Shown here one piece after another: positions 6,779 to 14,365 of a stretch of DNA of 15,733 bases. The DNA is from Phycisphaerae bacterium (GTDB lineage Bacteria; Planctomycetota; Phycisphaerae; UBA1845; Fen-1342): assembly GCA_026984555.1 (NCBI GenBank), contig JALSRY010000247.1, positions 1 to 15,733 of the forward strand, written 5' to 3'. Position 1 is the first letter of the stretch; each line of letters starts with the position of its first letter. The position numbers and the translations under genes were made by a program. The notes below the pieces were generated by a model. It saw nothing but the letters and a program-made list of their open reading frames with translations. It was not told where the DNA came from and searched no databases.

Positions 6779-8395
6779 ATGAAAACGGAACTGCTGCTCG
6801 GCGACGAAGCGGTCGCGCTCGGAGCCATCCACGCCGGCATCGGCGGCGCGTTTTCCTATCCGGGGACGCCGGCCACCGAAATCTTCGAGTTCATCCAACG
6901 CACCACTGCCAACGACCCGGGCGTATCCGCGCTCTGGTCAGCCAACGAGAAGGTCGCCTACGAAGAAGCCCTCGGCATGTCATATGCGGGCAAACGTGCG
7001 ATCGTCTCCATGAAGCACGTCGGGCTCAACGTCGCCGCCGACCCGTTCGTCAATTCGGCGATCACCGGCGTCAACGGCGGGCTGGTGCTCGTGGTCGCGG
7101 ACGACCCCGGGATGCACTCCTCCCAGAACGAACAGGACAGCCGCTACCTGGGTGATTTCGCCAAGATTCCCATGATCGAGCCCGGCAGCCAGCAGGAAGC
7201 CTACGACCTGATGTTCGAAGCGTTCGATCTCTCCGAACGGCTGCAACTGCCGGTGATGGTGCGACTCGTGACGCGCCTGTCGCACAGTCGCAGCGTCGTC
7301 CACGTCGCCGTCGAGGCCCCGGCCCGCCCGGAGCCCAAACCCCGCCCGCCCAAGGAACACTGGGTGCTCGTCCCCGCCAACGCCCGCCGGCGCTGGCGGC
7401 ACCTGCTCGACATCCAGCCGGACCTGCTCGACTATGCCGAGCGCAGCAAGGTCAACCGCCTCGTCCTCGCCGGCAAGCGTGGCATCATCGCTTCGGGAAT
7501 CGCGTACAACTACGTCCGCGAGGCGCTCGGCGACGATCTCGACGGCTGCTCGATCCTCAAGATCGGCGTGTACCCGATCCCGACCAGTCTCGTGCGGCAA
7601 CTCGTGGACCATTGCGACGAAATCATCGTCGTCGAAGAAGGCTACCCCTTCATCGAGTCCCGCCTCAACGGGCTGCTCGGGCTGCCGGGCAAGTCCGTCC
7701 GGGGCAAGCTCAGCGGACTGCTTCCGCAAACGGGCGAGCTGAGCCCCGACCTCGTCAAGGCGGCTTTCGGCAAACCCTGCACCAACCCGCAGGCCCAGGA
7801 AATCCCCGGTCGCCCGCCGATGCTCTGCGTCGGCTGCCCCCACCGCGACACGTTCGCGGCGATGCTCGAGGCCACCCGCGACGAGCCCGACACGATCATG
7901 TTCAGCGACATCGGCTGTTACACGCTGGGCTGCTTGCCGCCTTACGAAGCGGTGCATTCGTGCGTGGACATGGGCGCGTCGATCACGATGGCCCACGGCG
8001 CGGCCCAGGCCGGCAAACACCCCGTGCTCTGCACCATCGGCGACTCGACCTTCACCCACTCGGGCATGACCGGCCTGATCGGCGCCGCCCGCGCCAACGC
8101 CAACATGACCGTGTTCCTGCTGGACAACTCGACCGTCGCGATGACCGGCGGCCAGCTCACCATGGCCCACGGCGATGAGCTGCTCGATATCGTCCGCGGG
8201 CTGGGCGTCAAGGACGAACACCTCCACGTGATCGAACCGCTGGCCAAGTTCCACGAAAAAAACACCGCGCTGTTCAAACGCGAGATCGCGCATCGGGGCC
8301 TGTCGGTCATCGTCGCCCGCCGGCCGTGCATCCAGATCAAAAAGCCCAAGAAGACCAGGAAGGACGAAAAGGCCGCCACCTGCGCGGCAACCTAG
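6779..8395 (+). CDS. iorA: Indolepyruvate/arylpyruvate:ferredoxin oxidoreductase alpha subunit, without the C-terminal ferredoxin domain
   Basis: TPP-dependent catalytic chain oxidising aryl-2-oxoacids with CoA to aryl-acyl-CoA, CO2 and reduced ferredoxin; cytoplasmic; 538 residues. ATG 6779 has GAGG 8 nt upstream. The N-terminal pyrimidine-binding domain starts LLLGDEAVALGAIHAGIGGA and continues FSYPGTPATEIFEF. The TPP/metal site is GDS (421-423) through LLDN (447-450). Cysteines that could hold the proximal cluster are C350 and C353 (LCVGCPHRDTF), C380 (DIGCYTLG) and C517 (ARRPC). Family members I know are about 600-650 residues and end in a two-[4Fe-4S] ferredoxin-like domain (repeated CxxCxxCxxxCP). 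Here the chain stops 21 residues after ARRPC with a Lys-rich tail, so that domain is absent and electrons would need another carrier. The partner IorB begins 94 nt downstream on the same strand. Substrate preference among indole-, phenyl- and hydroxyphenylpyruvate cannot be read from sequence. Confidence 0.93.
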   Translation: MKTELLLGDEAVALGAIHAGIGGAFSYPGTPATEIFEFIQRTTANDPGVSALWSANEKVAYEEALGMSYAGKRAIVSMKHVGLNVAADPFVNSAITGVNGGLVLVVADDPGMHSSQNEQDSRYLGDFAKIPMIEPGSQQEAYDLMFEAFDLSERLQLPVMVRLVTRLSHSRSVVHVAVEAPARPEPKPRPPKEHWVLVPANARRRWRHLLDIQPDLLDYAERSKVNRLVLAGKRGIIASGIAYNYVREALGDDLDGCSILKIGVYPIPTSLVRQLVDHCDEIIVVEEGYPFIESRLNGLLGLPGKSVRGKLSGLLPQTGELSPDLVKAAFGKPCTNPQAQEIPGRPPMLCVGCPHRDTFAAMLEATRDEPDTIMFSDIGCYTLGCLPPYEAVHSCVDMGASITMAHGAAQAGKHPVLCTIGDSTFTHSGMTGLIGAARANANMTVFLLDNSTVAMTGGQLTMAHGDELLDIVRGLGVKDEHLHVIEPLAKFHEKNTALFKREIAHRGLSVIVARRPCIQIKKPKKTRKDEKAATCAAT

Positions 8396-8412
8396 GGTGG
8401 GCTCCGCCCACC
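8396..8412. repeat. Perfect 7-bp hairpin immediately after the iorA stop codon
   Basis: GGTGGGC (8396-8402), loop TCC, GCCCACC (8406-8412), starting on the base after the TAG. The string TAGGGTGGGC...GCCCACC resembles a palindromic element I remember as dispersed between genes in many bacterial genomes. No T-run follows, so it is not a canonical terminator; it sits between two genes expected to be co-expressed. A second weak hairpin (CCGGT-GGAG-ACCGG) follows about 10 nt later. Confidence 0.5.
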
Positions 8413-8489
8413 GATCCGCCGGTGGAGACCGGTGCCATGAGACAATCGGCGCCGACAGGGCGTCAAGTTTTGCCAACGGGAGCCCAATC

Positions 8490-11400
8490 GTGCAGGAAAA
8501 CATCATTCTGGCCGGTGTCGGCGGACAGGGAATCCTGACCAATGCCAAGGCGCTTTGCGTCGCGGCCCTCAAGCTTGGGCTGCACATCAAGCAAGCCGAG
8601 GTCCACGGCATGTCGCAGCGCGGCGGCGCGGTCGAGTCCCACTTGCGCATCGCCGACCACGAGATCGCCAGCGATCTGATCCCGCTCGGCCAGGCCGATC
8701 TGATCTTGTCGGTCGAGCCGATGGAAGCGTTGCGTTACGTGCACTACCTCCGCGAGGGCGGCGTGATTGTCGCCAGTACCAACGCGTACGTGAACATCGA
8801 CAACTACCCGCCACTCGAGGATGTGCTCGAACAAATCGCGCGTTACCCGCGTCATATTCTGCTCGACGCCGACAAACTCTCGAAGATGGCCGGCTCGGGC
8901 CGCTCGGCGAACGTGGTGCTGCTCGGCGCCGCCTCGCTCCAGATGGACATCGACGCCGACGAACTCGAAAACGCTGTCGTCGCGATGTTCCAGGCGAAGG
9001 GTGAAAAGATCGTCGAGATGAACCGCAAGGCCTTTCGCGCGGGACGAGCGGCCGGGGCGGCCTACCTCGACGGAATCGAACAAGGGGTGCCCTTCCGAAC
9101 CGTGCTCGAATGGCTTGATTCGCTCAGTCTCGAGCAGATTCTGGCTCCTGGCGGGCTCGACACCAGCGCGCTAAAAAAAAACTGCGGTGAGAACCGACTG
9201 AGCGGCGCCGAGATCGAGGCGTTCGAGCAGCGGCTGATCGAGATCCACCGGCAGGGACGCCGGCAGATTTTCGAACACGAGGTCTACGCCCTGGTGCGGA
9301 TCGTGGGAGCGATCGCCCCGCCGCGGCACGTGTTCGTACCCGCCGGCCAGGCGATCGACCAATCCGCCCTCGATCATCTGCCCGGCAGCCGGGTGGTGCT
9401 CAAGCTCGTTTCGCAAGACGTGGTCCACAAGACCGAAGCCCGGGCGGTACGTTTCGTCCCGCGTGACATCTCGGTGGTGCGCGCGGAAATCGCGCAGATG
9501 CTCGCCGACCACGCCGACAAACGCATCGAGGGCGTCCTGGTCGTCGAGTTCGTCGAGGGGGCCCACAGCGGATTCGCCAGCGAGTTGTTCGTCGGTGTGC
9601 GGGCCACGCGGGAGTTCGGTCCGGTCATCGCCGCGGGCATCGGCGGCGTGGACACCGAGTACCTCGCCCGCAAGATGCGGCCCGGTATCGCTGTCGCCAA
9701 GGCCATCGCGACCGACGTCACCGCCGAAGAGTTCTTCGCCTTGTTCAGGAAAACCGCCGCCTACGACATCCTCGCCGGCCGTACGCGCGGCCATCGCCGG
9801 GTGGTGTCCGATGGTGAGTTGCTGCGTTGTTTCCGGGCATTCATCGCGATTGCGCGGCACTTTTGCGTCGATCGCGGCGAAACGGGGCCCGACATCGCCG
9901 AGCTGGAGGTCAACCCCTTCGCCTTCCGGCAGAACCACATGGTACCCGTCGATGGCCGCGGCCGAATGGCAACCGCCGTCAAGACCCCGCCGGCCCGCCC
10001 GATCGACAAGGTTCGCAACCTGCTCGAGCCGCGTTCGATCGCGGTAATCGGGGTCTCGGCCAAGGGACACAACTTCGGTCGCGTGATCCTCAACAACGTC
10101 AAGCGGTGCGGCTTCGACCGCGAGCACCTGTGGGTTGTGAAGGAAGGACTCGACGAGATCGACGGGGTGCGCTGCGTCCCGTGCGTCGCCGATCTCCCCG
10201 AACCGATCGACATGGTGGTCGTCGCCGTTCCGGCGCCCGCCTTGCCCGGCGTGATCGACGAAATCGCCGCCAGCGGCAAAGTCGCCAGCGTCATCCTGAT
10301 CCCCGGCGGCGTCGGCGAGAAAGAGGGCAGCAGCGACCTGGAGCGCGACACGCGCGCCGCCATCCGCCACGCCCACCAGCGGCCCGACGGCGGCCCCGTC
10401 TTTGTCGGTCCGAACTCGATGGGCATCCAATCGCGCGTCGGGCGCTACGACACGTTTTTCATTCCCCAGACCAAGCTCGACAATCGCATGGACCGCCCCC
10501 CCCATCGCGTCGCCATCATTTCCCAGAGCGGGGCGTTCATCATCACCCGCTTGAGCAACCTCGAAACGCTCGACCCGGCCCTGGCGCTGTCGATCGGCAA
10601 TCAGTTCGACCTCACGCTGTCCGACTACCTCAAGATCATCGGCGAGCGGGACGACATCGACGCGATCGGCGTCTATGCCGAAGGCTTCAACGACATGGAC
10701 GGCCTCGATTTCATCAAGGCGGTCGAGCAGGCCCGCGCACGCAACAAGGTTGTCGTATTCTACAAGGCGGGACGAACCGAAACCGGCCGGTCGGCGGCGG
10801 CGGGACACACCGCTTCGGTCGCCGGCGATTACGACATCTGCCAGGCCGCGGCCGAGGCCGCCGGCGCGATCATCGTCGATACCTTCAAGGAATTCGAACA
10901 GGTGCTCCAGGTCGCCACCGCCCTGCACGACAAACCCGTGCGCGGCACGCGCATCGGGGCCGTGAGCAACGCCGGCTACGAAACCGTCGGCATGGCGGAC
11001 AATACCCGCGGCACGCGCTACGAGATCTCGATTCCCGCGCTGAGCAAGAACACCCGCGAAAAGCTCCTCGCCGCCCTGGCGACCCACAAGCTCGATACGC
11101 TCGTCAACGCCCGCAACCCGCTCGACCTCACGCCGATGGCCACCGACCAGGCCTACGAAGACTGCCTGCGCGTGCTGCTGGCCAGCGAAGACGTCGACGC
11201 GCTGGTCGTGGCCGCCGTACCGCTTACACCCGCGCTGCGTACCACGCCCGACGAAATCGCACGAGGCGACTCCCTCATCGACCGCCTGCCGCGCTTGCTG
11301 CGCGAGTTCTCCAAGCCGATGGTGGCGGTGATCGACTGCGGGGCCCTGTATGATCCGCTGGCCGCGGGCATCCGCGACGGTGGCGTGCCGGTGTTCCGCT

Positions 11401-11564
11401 CGGCGGACCAGGCGATGCGCTCGCTGGGGCGCTACCTGTGCCATCGCGCGGCGCGTCGCGCGGTGGCCTCGCCACCCCAGAGCGCCCCTGCCGACGCCAT
11501 CCTGCCGCCCGCTGCGCCGGCCCGCGACACCGTCACCCAACCCAGCGGCACCACGTGCGACTAG
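8490..11564 (+). CDS. iorB: Fusion: indolepyruvate oxidoreductase beta subunit (IorB) + ADP-forming acyl-CoA synthetase
   Basis: 1024 residues from a GTG at 8490; GGGAG lies 7 nt upstream and the IorB hallmark follows at once (IILAGVGGQGILT). Residues 1 to about 190 are the POR/IOR gamma-type domain (AEVHGMSQRGGAVESHLRI, then NRKAFRAG). A linker to about 255 contains the A9 tract (codons 228-231). Residues about 255-500 are an ATP-grasp (synthetase beta) module with H313 in LVSQDVVHKTEA, then FGPVIAAGIGGVDTEYL and the Mg-binding ELEVNPF (471-477). Residues about 505-640 are a CoA-binding Rossmann domain (NLLEPRSIAVIGVSAKGHNF). About 670-1000 is the ligase part (VAIISQSGAF) with the expected phospho-histidine H773 in AGHTASVAG. 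A Pro/Ala tail ends the chain. The synthetase turns acyl-CoA, ADP and phosphate into acid, CoA and ATP, using the product IorAB makes. Module order beta-then-alpha differs from the alpha-then-beta single-chain enzymes I know. Codon pattern is continuous through the junction. Confidence 0.92.
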   Translation: MQENIILAGVGGQGILTNAKALCVAALKLGLHIKQAEVHGMSQRGGAVESHLRIADHEIASDLIPLGQADLILSVEPMEALRYVHYLREGGVIVASTNAYVNIDNYPPLEDVLEQIARYPRHILLDADKLSKMAGSGRSANVVLLGAASLQMDIDADELENAVVAMFQAKGEKIVEMNRKAFRAGRAAGAAYLDGIEQGVPFRTVLEWLDSLSLEQILAPGGLDTSALKKNCGENRLSGAEIEAFEQRLIEIHRQGRRQIFEHEVYALVRIVGAIAPPRHVFVPAGQAIDQSALDHLPGSRVVLKLVSQDVVHKTEARAVRFVPRDISVVRAEIAQMLADHADKRIEGVLVVEFVEGAHSGFASELFVGVRATREFGPVIAAGIGGVDTEYLARKMRPGIAVAKAIATDVTAEEFFALFRKTAAYDILAGRTRGHRRVVSDGELLRCFRAFIAIARHFCVDRGETGPDIAELEVNPFAFRQNHMVPVDGRGRMATAVKTPPARPIDKVRNLLEPRSIAVIGVSAKGHNFGRVILNNVKRCGFDREHLWVVKEGLDEIDGVRCVPCVADLPEPIDMVVVAVPAPALPGVIDEIAASGKVASVILIPGGVGEKEGSSDLERDTRAAIRHAHQRPDGGPVFVGPNSMGIQSRVGRYDTFFIPQTKLDNRMDRPPHRVAIISQSGAFIITRLSNLETLDPALALSIGNQFDLTLSDYLKIIGERDDIDAIGVYAEGFNDMDGLDFIKAVEQARARNKVVVFYKAGRTETGRSAAAGHTASVAGDYDICQAAAEAAGAIIVDTFKEFEQVLQVATALHDKPVRGTRIGAVSNAGYETVGMADNTRGTRYEISIPALSKNTREKLLAALATHKLDTLVNARNPLDLTPMATDQAYEDCLRVLLASEDVDALVVAAVPLTPALRTTPDEIARGDSLIDRLPRLLREFSKPMVAVIDCGALYDPLAAGIRDGGVPVFRSADQAMRSLGRYLCHRAARRAVASPPQSAPADAILPPAAPARDTVTQPSGTTCD
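9173..9190 (+). promoter_or_regulatory. A9 tract / A AAA AAC slippery heptamer at the IorB-synthetase junction, with out-of-frame stop
   Basis: Nine consecutive A (9173-9181) are followed by C. Zero-frame codons are CTA AAA AAA AAC, so the last seven bases form the slippery heptamer A AAA AAC. A -1 shift reads CTG CGG TGA and stops at 9188-9190, releasing a product of about 233 residues that is essentially IorB alone. The other shifted frame stops at 9199-9201. A small hairpin with a GAGA tetraloop (CGGT 9185-9188, ACCG 9193-9196) begins 2 nt downstream, shorter than usual spacing. No Shine-Dalgarno-like stimulator is visible upstream. RNA-polymerase slippage on A9 would give the same truncated product. 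Confidence 0.5.
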
Positions 11565-11699
11565 GCTTGCCGGCGCGCGGCCGCGGGCCGACCTCTGGCC
11601 GCACCGAATCATCCCTGATAAGGTGATCGGCGCGCACCGCGCACCACCGGCCGGACGCCGGAGGCCGCGGGTGCGGCGTGGCCACGACAGGACGCACGC
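11565..11699. other. Spacer between the IorB fusion gene and nadE
   Basis: 135 bases, very GC-rich, with no gene. I see no hairpin followed by a T-run, so transcription may continue into nadE. TGATAAGGT at about 11613-11621 is the only -10-like string, without a good -35. The ribosome-binding site of nadE (AGGA) lies at the right end. Confidence 0.6.
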
Positions 11700-13340
11700 G
11701 TGAAGATCGCGCTGATCCAAACCGACCCGACCATCGGCGACATAGCCGGCAACACGCAAGCGATCATCGAGCGCATCGCCGCCGCGCGCACGGCCGGCGC
11801 GGCCCTGGCCGTGTTTCCCGAGCAGGCCATCCTGGGCTATCCCGCCAAAGACCTGCTCCTGCGCCGTGAAATCATCCGCCAGAACGTCGAGGCCCTCGAT
11901 CGCATCGCCACCGCCGCCCGCGACATCGCCGTGTTGATCGGCTATGCCGAGCCCAACGAGCATTCCCACGGCCGACCGGTTTTCAACGCAGCGGCACTGC
12001 TGGAAGGCGGGCGGATCGCGGCCCGATGGCGCAAGCGTCTGCTGCCGACCTACGACGTGTTCGACGAAGCCCGCTACTTCGAGCCGGCGGGCCCGCAACG
12101 GGTCTTCGATTGGCGCGGCTTGCGGCTGGGGGTGACGATCTGCGAAGACTTGCTCTCCGAGCCGATGTTCGGTCGCCCGCTCTACGACTGCGACCCGGTG
12201 GCCGACCTGGTAACCGCCGGCGCCACGGTGCTCGTGAATATCTCCGCTTCGCCGTTCCACGTGGACAAGCACGCCTGGCGCGTAGGGCGCATGGCCGCGC
12301 ACGCCCGGCAGCACCAGCGGGTCGTGCTGTACGCCAACCAGACCGGCGGCAACGACGAACTGCTGTTCGACGGTGCGAGTTGTGTGGTCGGGGCCGACGG
12401 TCACTGTGTCGGTCAGGCCCGCTCGTTCGAGCCCGACCTGCTGCTGGTCGATCTCGATGATCTCTCGGCGACTCGGCGGGAGCCGGTGCCCGCTGGCATC
12501 GCGGGAATCCACCGCGCGCTGATCTGCGGGCTATCCGACTACTTGCGCAAGTGCGGGTTCTCGTCGGTGGTGGTCGGCCTCTCGGGAGGCATCGACTCGG
12601 CGGTCGTCGCCGCGCTGGCCGCCGAAGCGCTTGGCCCCGAAAACGTCCTCGGGGTCGCGATGCCCAGTCGTTACAGCAGCGAGCACAGTGTCGCCGACGC
12701 GCGGCAACTGGCGGAAAACCTGGGGATTCGCTTCGAGATTGTCCCGATCGAGGCGATGCACCGGGCGTTCGAGCAGGCCTTGGCGCCCCAGTTCGCCGGT
12801 CGAGCGCCCGACGTCACCGAGGAGAACATCCAGGCCCGCGTCCGCGGCAACATCCTCATGTCGCTGTCCAACAAGTTCGGCAGCCTGCTGCTGACCACCG
12901 GAAACAAGAGCGAGGTCGCCGTGGGGTACTGCACCCTCTACGGCGACATGGCCGGAGGGCTGGCGGTGATCAGCGACGTGCCCAAGACGACGGTGTACGC
13001 GCTGGCCCGCCATATCAACGCCGAAGCGGGCCGGGCGCTGATTCCCGAGCGTACGCTGACCAAGCCGCCGTCGGCCGAGTTGCGACCGGACCAGCACGAC
13101 CAGCAGTCGCTCCCACCCTATGACGTGCTCGACGCGATTCTCGAAGCCTATGAAGAGCGACTGGAGAGCCGCGACCAGATCGTCGCCCAAGGGTTCGATC
13201 CGGCCGTCGTGGACGACGTGATCCGCAAAATCCGCATCAGTGAATACAAGCGGCAGCAGGCCGCCCCGGGGCTCAAAGTGACCTCGCGGGCCTTCGGGTT
13301 TGGCCGCCGCATGCCGATCGCAGCCCGACCGCCGATCTAG
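11700..13340 (+). CDS. nadE: Glutamine-dependent NAD+ synthetase
   Basis: Last step of NAD+ synthesis: nicotinate adenine dinucleotide, ATP and glutamine-derived ammonia to NAD+; cytoplasmic. 546 residues, normal for the two-domain bacterial form. The start is GTG 11700 with AGGA about 8 nt upstream, and MKIALIQTDPTIGDIAGN is the usual N-terminus. The nitrilase-type glutaminase domain (about 1-265) has its triad at E41 (VFPEQAILGYP), K112 (ARWRKRLLPTYDVFDEARYF) and C148 (GVTICEDLL). The synthetase domain has the ATP-pyrophosphatase loop LSGGIDS (294-300), TTGNKSEVAVGYCTLYGDMA and SDVPKTTVYALARH. It also has the family signatures ELRPDQHDQQSLPPYDVLDA and GLKVTSRAFGFGRRMPIA near the C-terminus. 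All catalytic positions I can identify are intact. It follows the IorB fusion gene by 135 nt on the same strand; a functional link is not evident, and it looks like a housekeeping neighbour. Confidence 0.97.
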   Translation: MKIALIQTDPTIGDIAGNTQAIIERIAAARTAGAALAVFPEQAILGYPAKDLLLRREIIRQNVEALDRIATAARDIAVLIGYAEPNEHSHGRPVFNAAALLEGGRIAARWRKRLLPTYDVFDEARYFEPAGPQRVFDWRGLRLGVTICEDLLSEPMFGRPLYDCDPVADLVTAGATVLVNISASPFHVDKHAWRVGRMAAHARQHQRVVLYANQTGGNDELLFDGASCVVGADGHCVGQARSFEPDLLLVDLDDLSATRREPVPAGIAGIHRALICGLSDYLRKCGFSSVVVGLSGGIDSAVVAALAAEALGPENVLGVAMPSRYSSEHSVADARQLAENLGIRFEIVPIEAMHRAFEQALAPQFAGRAPDVTEENIQARVRGNILMSLSNKFGSLLLTTGNKSEVAVGYCTLYGDMAGGLAVISDVPKTTVYALARHINAEAGRALIPERTLTKPPSAELRPDQHDQQSLPPYDVLDAILEAYEERLESRDQIVAQGFDPAVVDDVIRKIRISEYKRQQAAPGLKVTSRAFGFGRRMPIAARPPI

Positions 13341-13390
13341 ACCCGGCGGCGCAGGCCGGTTCGTGTACCAGGCGGGACGGAGACCGCTTT

Positions 13391-13414
13391 GGCGCGGGTG
13401 ATACCACCCGCGCC
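13391..13414. terminator. Strong 10-bp hairpin after nadE, terminator-like but without a T-run
   Basis: GGCGCGGGTG (13391-13400), loop ATAC, CACCCGCGCC (13405-13414): a perfect 10-bp GC-rich stem, 50 nt after the nadE stop. The plus strand continues CCCGG, so there is no U-tract. It may terminate transcription inefficiently, protect the 3' end, or be an unrelated palindrome. It lies in the 159-nt gap before the transporter gene, which otherwise shows nothing. Confidence 0.45.
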
Positions 13415-13499
13415 CCCGGTGCGGGCGGTCAGGACGCGAGGTCTGGGACATCCACACACGCGGTGTCGCCCAAACGCCGGGCGATGCGCCGGAGCACTC

Positions 13500-14261
13500 A
13501 TGGTTTTCGTGATTCTGCCGATCGTATCCCTGCTGACGGCGGCGCTCTCCGCCGTGATCGGGATGGGTGGTGGAACGCTGCTGTTGGCGGCCCTGTTGGC
13601 GTTCATGACGCACGCGGAGGCGATCCCCTCGCACGCCGCGATCCAACTCGTCAGCAACTCGACACGTACGCTGGCGTTCCTCAAACACGTGGACTGGTCC
13701 GCCGTCGGACGATTCGCCATCGGCGTCGTGCCGGGGGCGGCCGCGGGGCTGGGTTTGCTGGCTTGGCTCGGACAGCCGGAACGCTCCGAACCGTATCTCA
13801 AGATGGTCGTGGGAGCCTACATTCTGCTCTCACTGCTGATCCCCCGCGGCGCAACCCGGAAACACGCCGCAAGCTGGTGGGATTTTCCACTGTTGGGACT
13901 GGCGGCGGGAACCGCGGCATTCACCGTGGGAGCCGTTGGACCGCTGATCGCGCCGCTGTTCGCCCGCCGCAATTTCGTCAAGGAGCGCCTCGTCGCAACC
14001 AAGGCATTGTGCCAATCATGTATACACCTGATCAAGATTCCCGGCTTCCTGATGCTGCGTTCCTATGAACACCTCGGGCAGCTCGGACTACTGACACTCG
14101 TGCTCGCCGCCGTCGCAATCCCGGGGACACTGCTGGGCCGCCGCCTCCACCCGTACATCTCCGAAAAACACTTCGTCTGGCTCTACCGTGCTGCACTGCT
14201 GGTGGCGGGAGTCAAGGTGCTCATCGTGGACGGGCTGCTCAAGAGCCCGCTCCTGCGCTGA
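13500..14261 (+). CDS. TSUP (TauE/SafE, DUF81) family membrane transporter
   Basis: Integral inner-membrane protein of 253 residues, the usual size for the family. The start is ATG 13500: GGAG lies 5 nt upstream and the first membrane helix follows (MVFVILPIVSLLTAALSAVI). An in-frame start 37 codons upstream would add an Arg/Pro-rich stretch of no likely function. The family motif GMGGGTLLLAALLAF follows helix 1 (G21-G25). Further hydrophobic segments are near FAIGVVPGAAAGLGLLAWL, MVVGAYILLSLLI, FPLLGLAAGTAAFTVGAVGP, LGLLTLVLAAVAIPGTLLG and YRAALLVAGVKVLIV. The second family half shows GAVGPLIAPLFARRNFVKER and TKALCQSCIHLIKI. Members export or import sulfite, sulfoacetate, sulfolactate, thiosulfate or other organic anions. 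Nothing nearby (no sulfur genes) fixes the substrate; export of an aryl acid made by the upstream enzymes would be speculation. Confidence 0.88.
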   Translation: MVFVILPIVSLLTAALSAVIGMGGGTLLLAALLAFMTHAEAIPSHAAIQLVSNSTRTLAFLKHVDWSAVGRFAIGVVPGAAAGLGLLAWLGQPERSEPYLKMVVGAYILLSLLIPRGATRKHAASWWDFPLLGLAAGTAAFTVGAVGPLIAPLFARRNFVKERLVATKALCQSCIHLIKIPGFLMLRSYEHLGQLGLLTLVLAAVAIPGTLLGRRLHPYISEKHFVWLYRAALLVAGVKVLIVDGLLKSPLLR

Positions 14262-14365
14262 GACGCGCCCCGCGCCGGCACAGCCCCGTTTGCGTGTTCT
14301 CAATCTGCAAGCCGCAAGATATCCTGCGCACGAAACCAGTTACGAATTCATTCGGAGTACAGTTC

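Noticed and set aside
8257..8263. A second A AAA AAC heptamer in iorA near its 3' end
   Set aside because: A -1 shift here would replace the conserved ARRPC region with a non-homologous Arg-rich extension that gains no ferredoxin motif; only A7 and not at a domain boundary.
6980..8650. Minus-strand open frame of about 556 codons opposite iorA
   Set aside because: Antisense shadow; the plus strand encodes intact TPP motifs of iorA.
9171..12512. Minus-strand open frame of about 1113 codons opposite the IorB fusion and nadE
   Set aside because: It lies antisense to two well-supported genes; composition is Asp/Gly/Arg/His-rich as expected from the complement of GC-rich codons, with no domain or convincing start.
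14297..14325. Promoter-like pair TTCTCA, 17-nt spacer, TATCCT before the last gene
   Set aside because: Each box matches only 4 of 6 consensus bases; such matches are expected by chance and promoter consensus in this lineage is uncertain.
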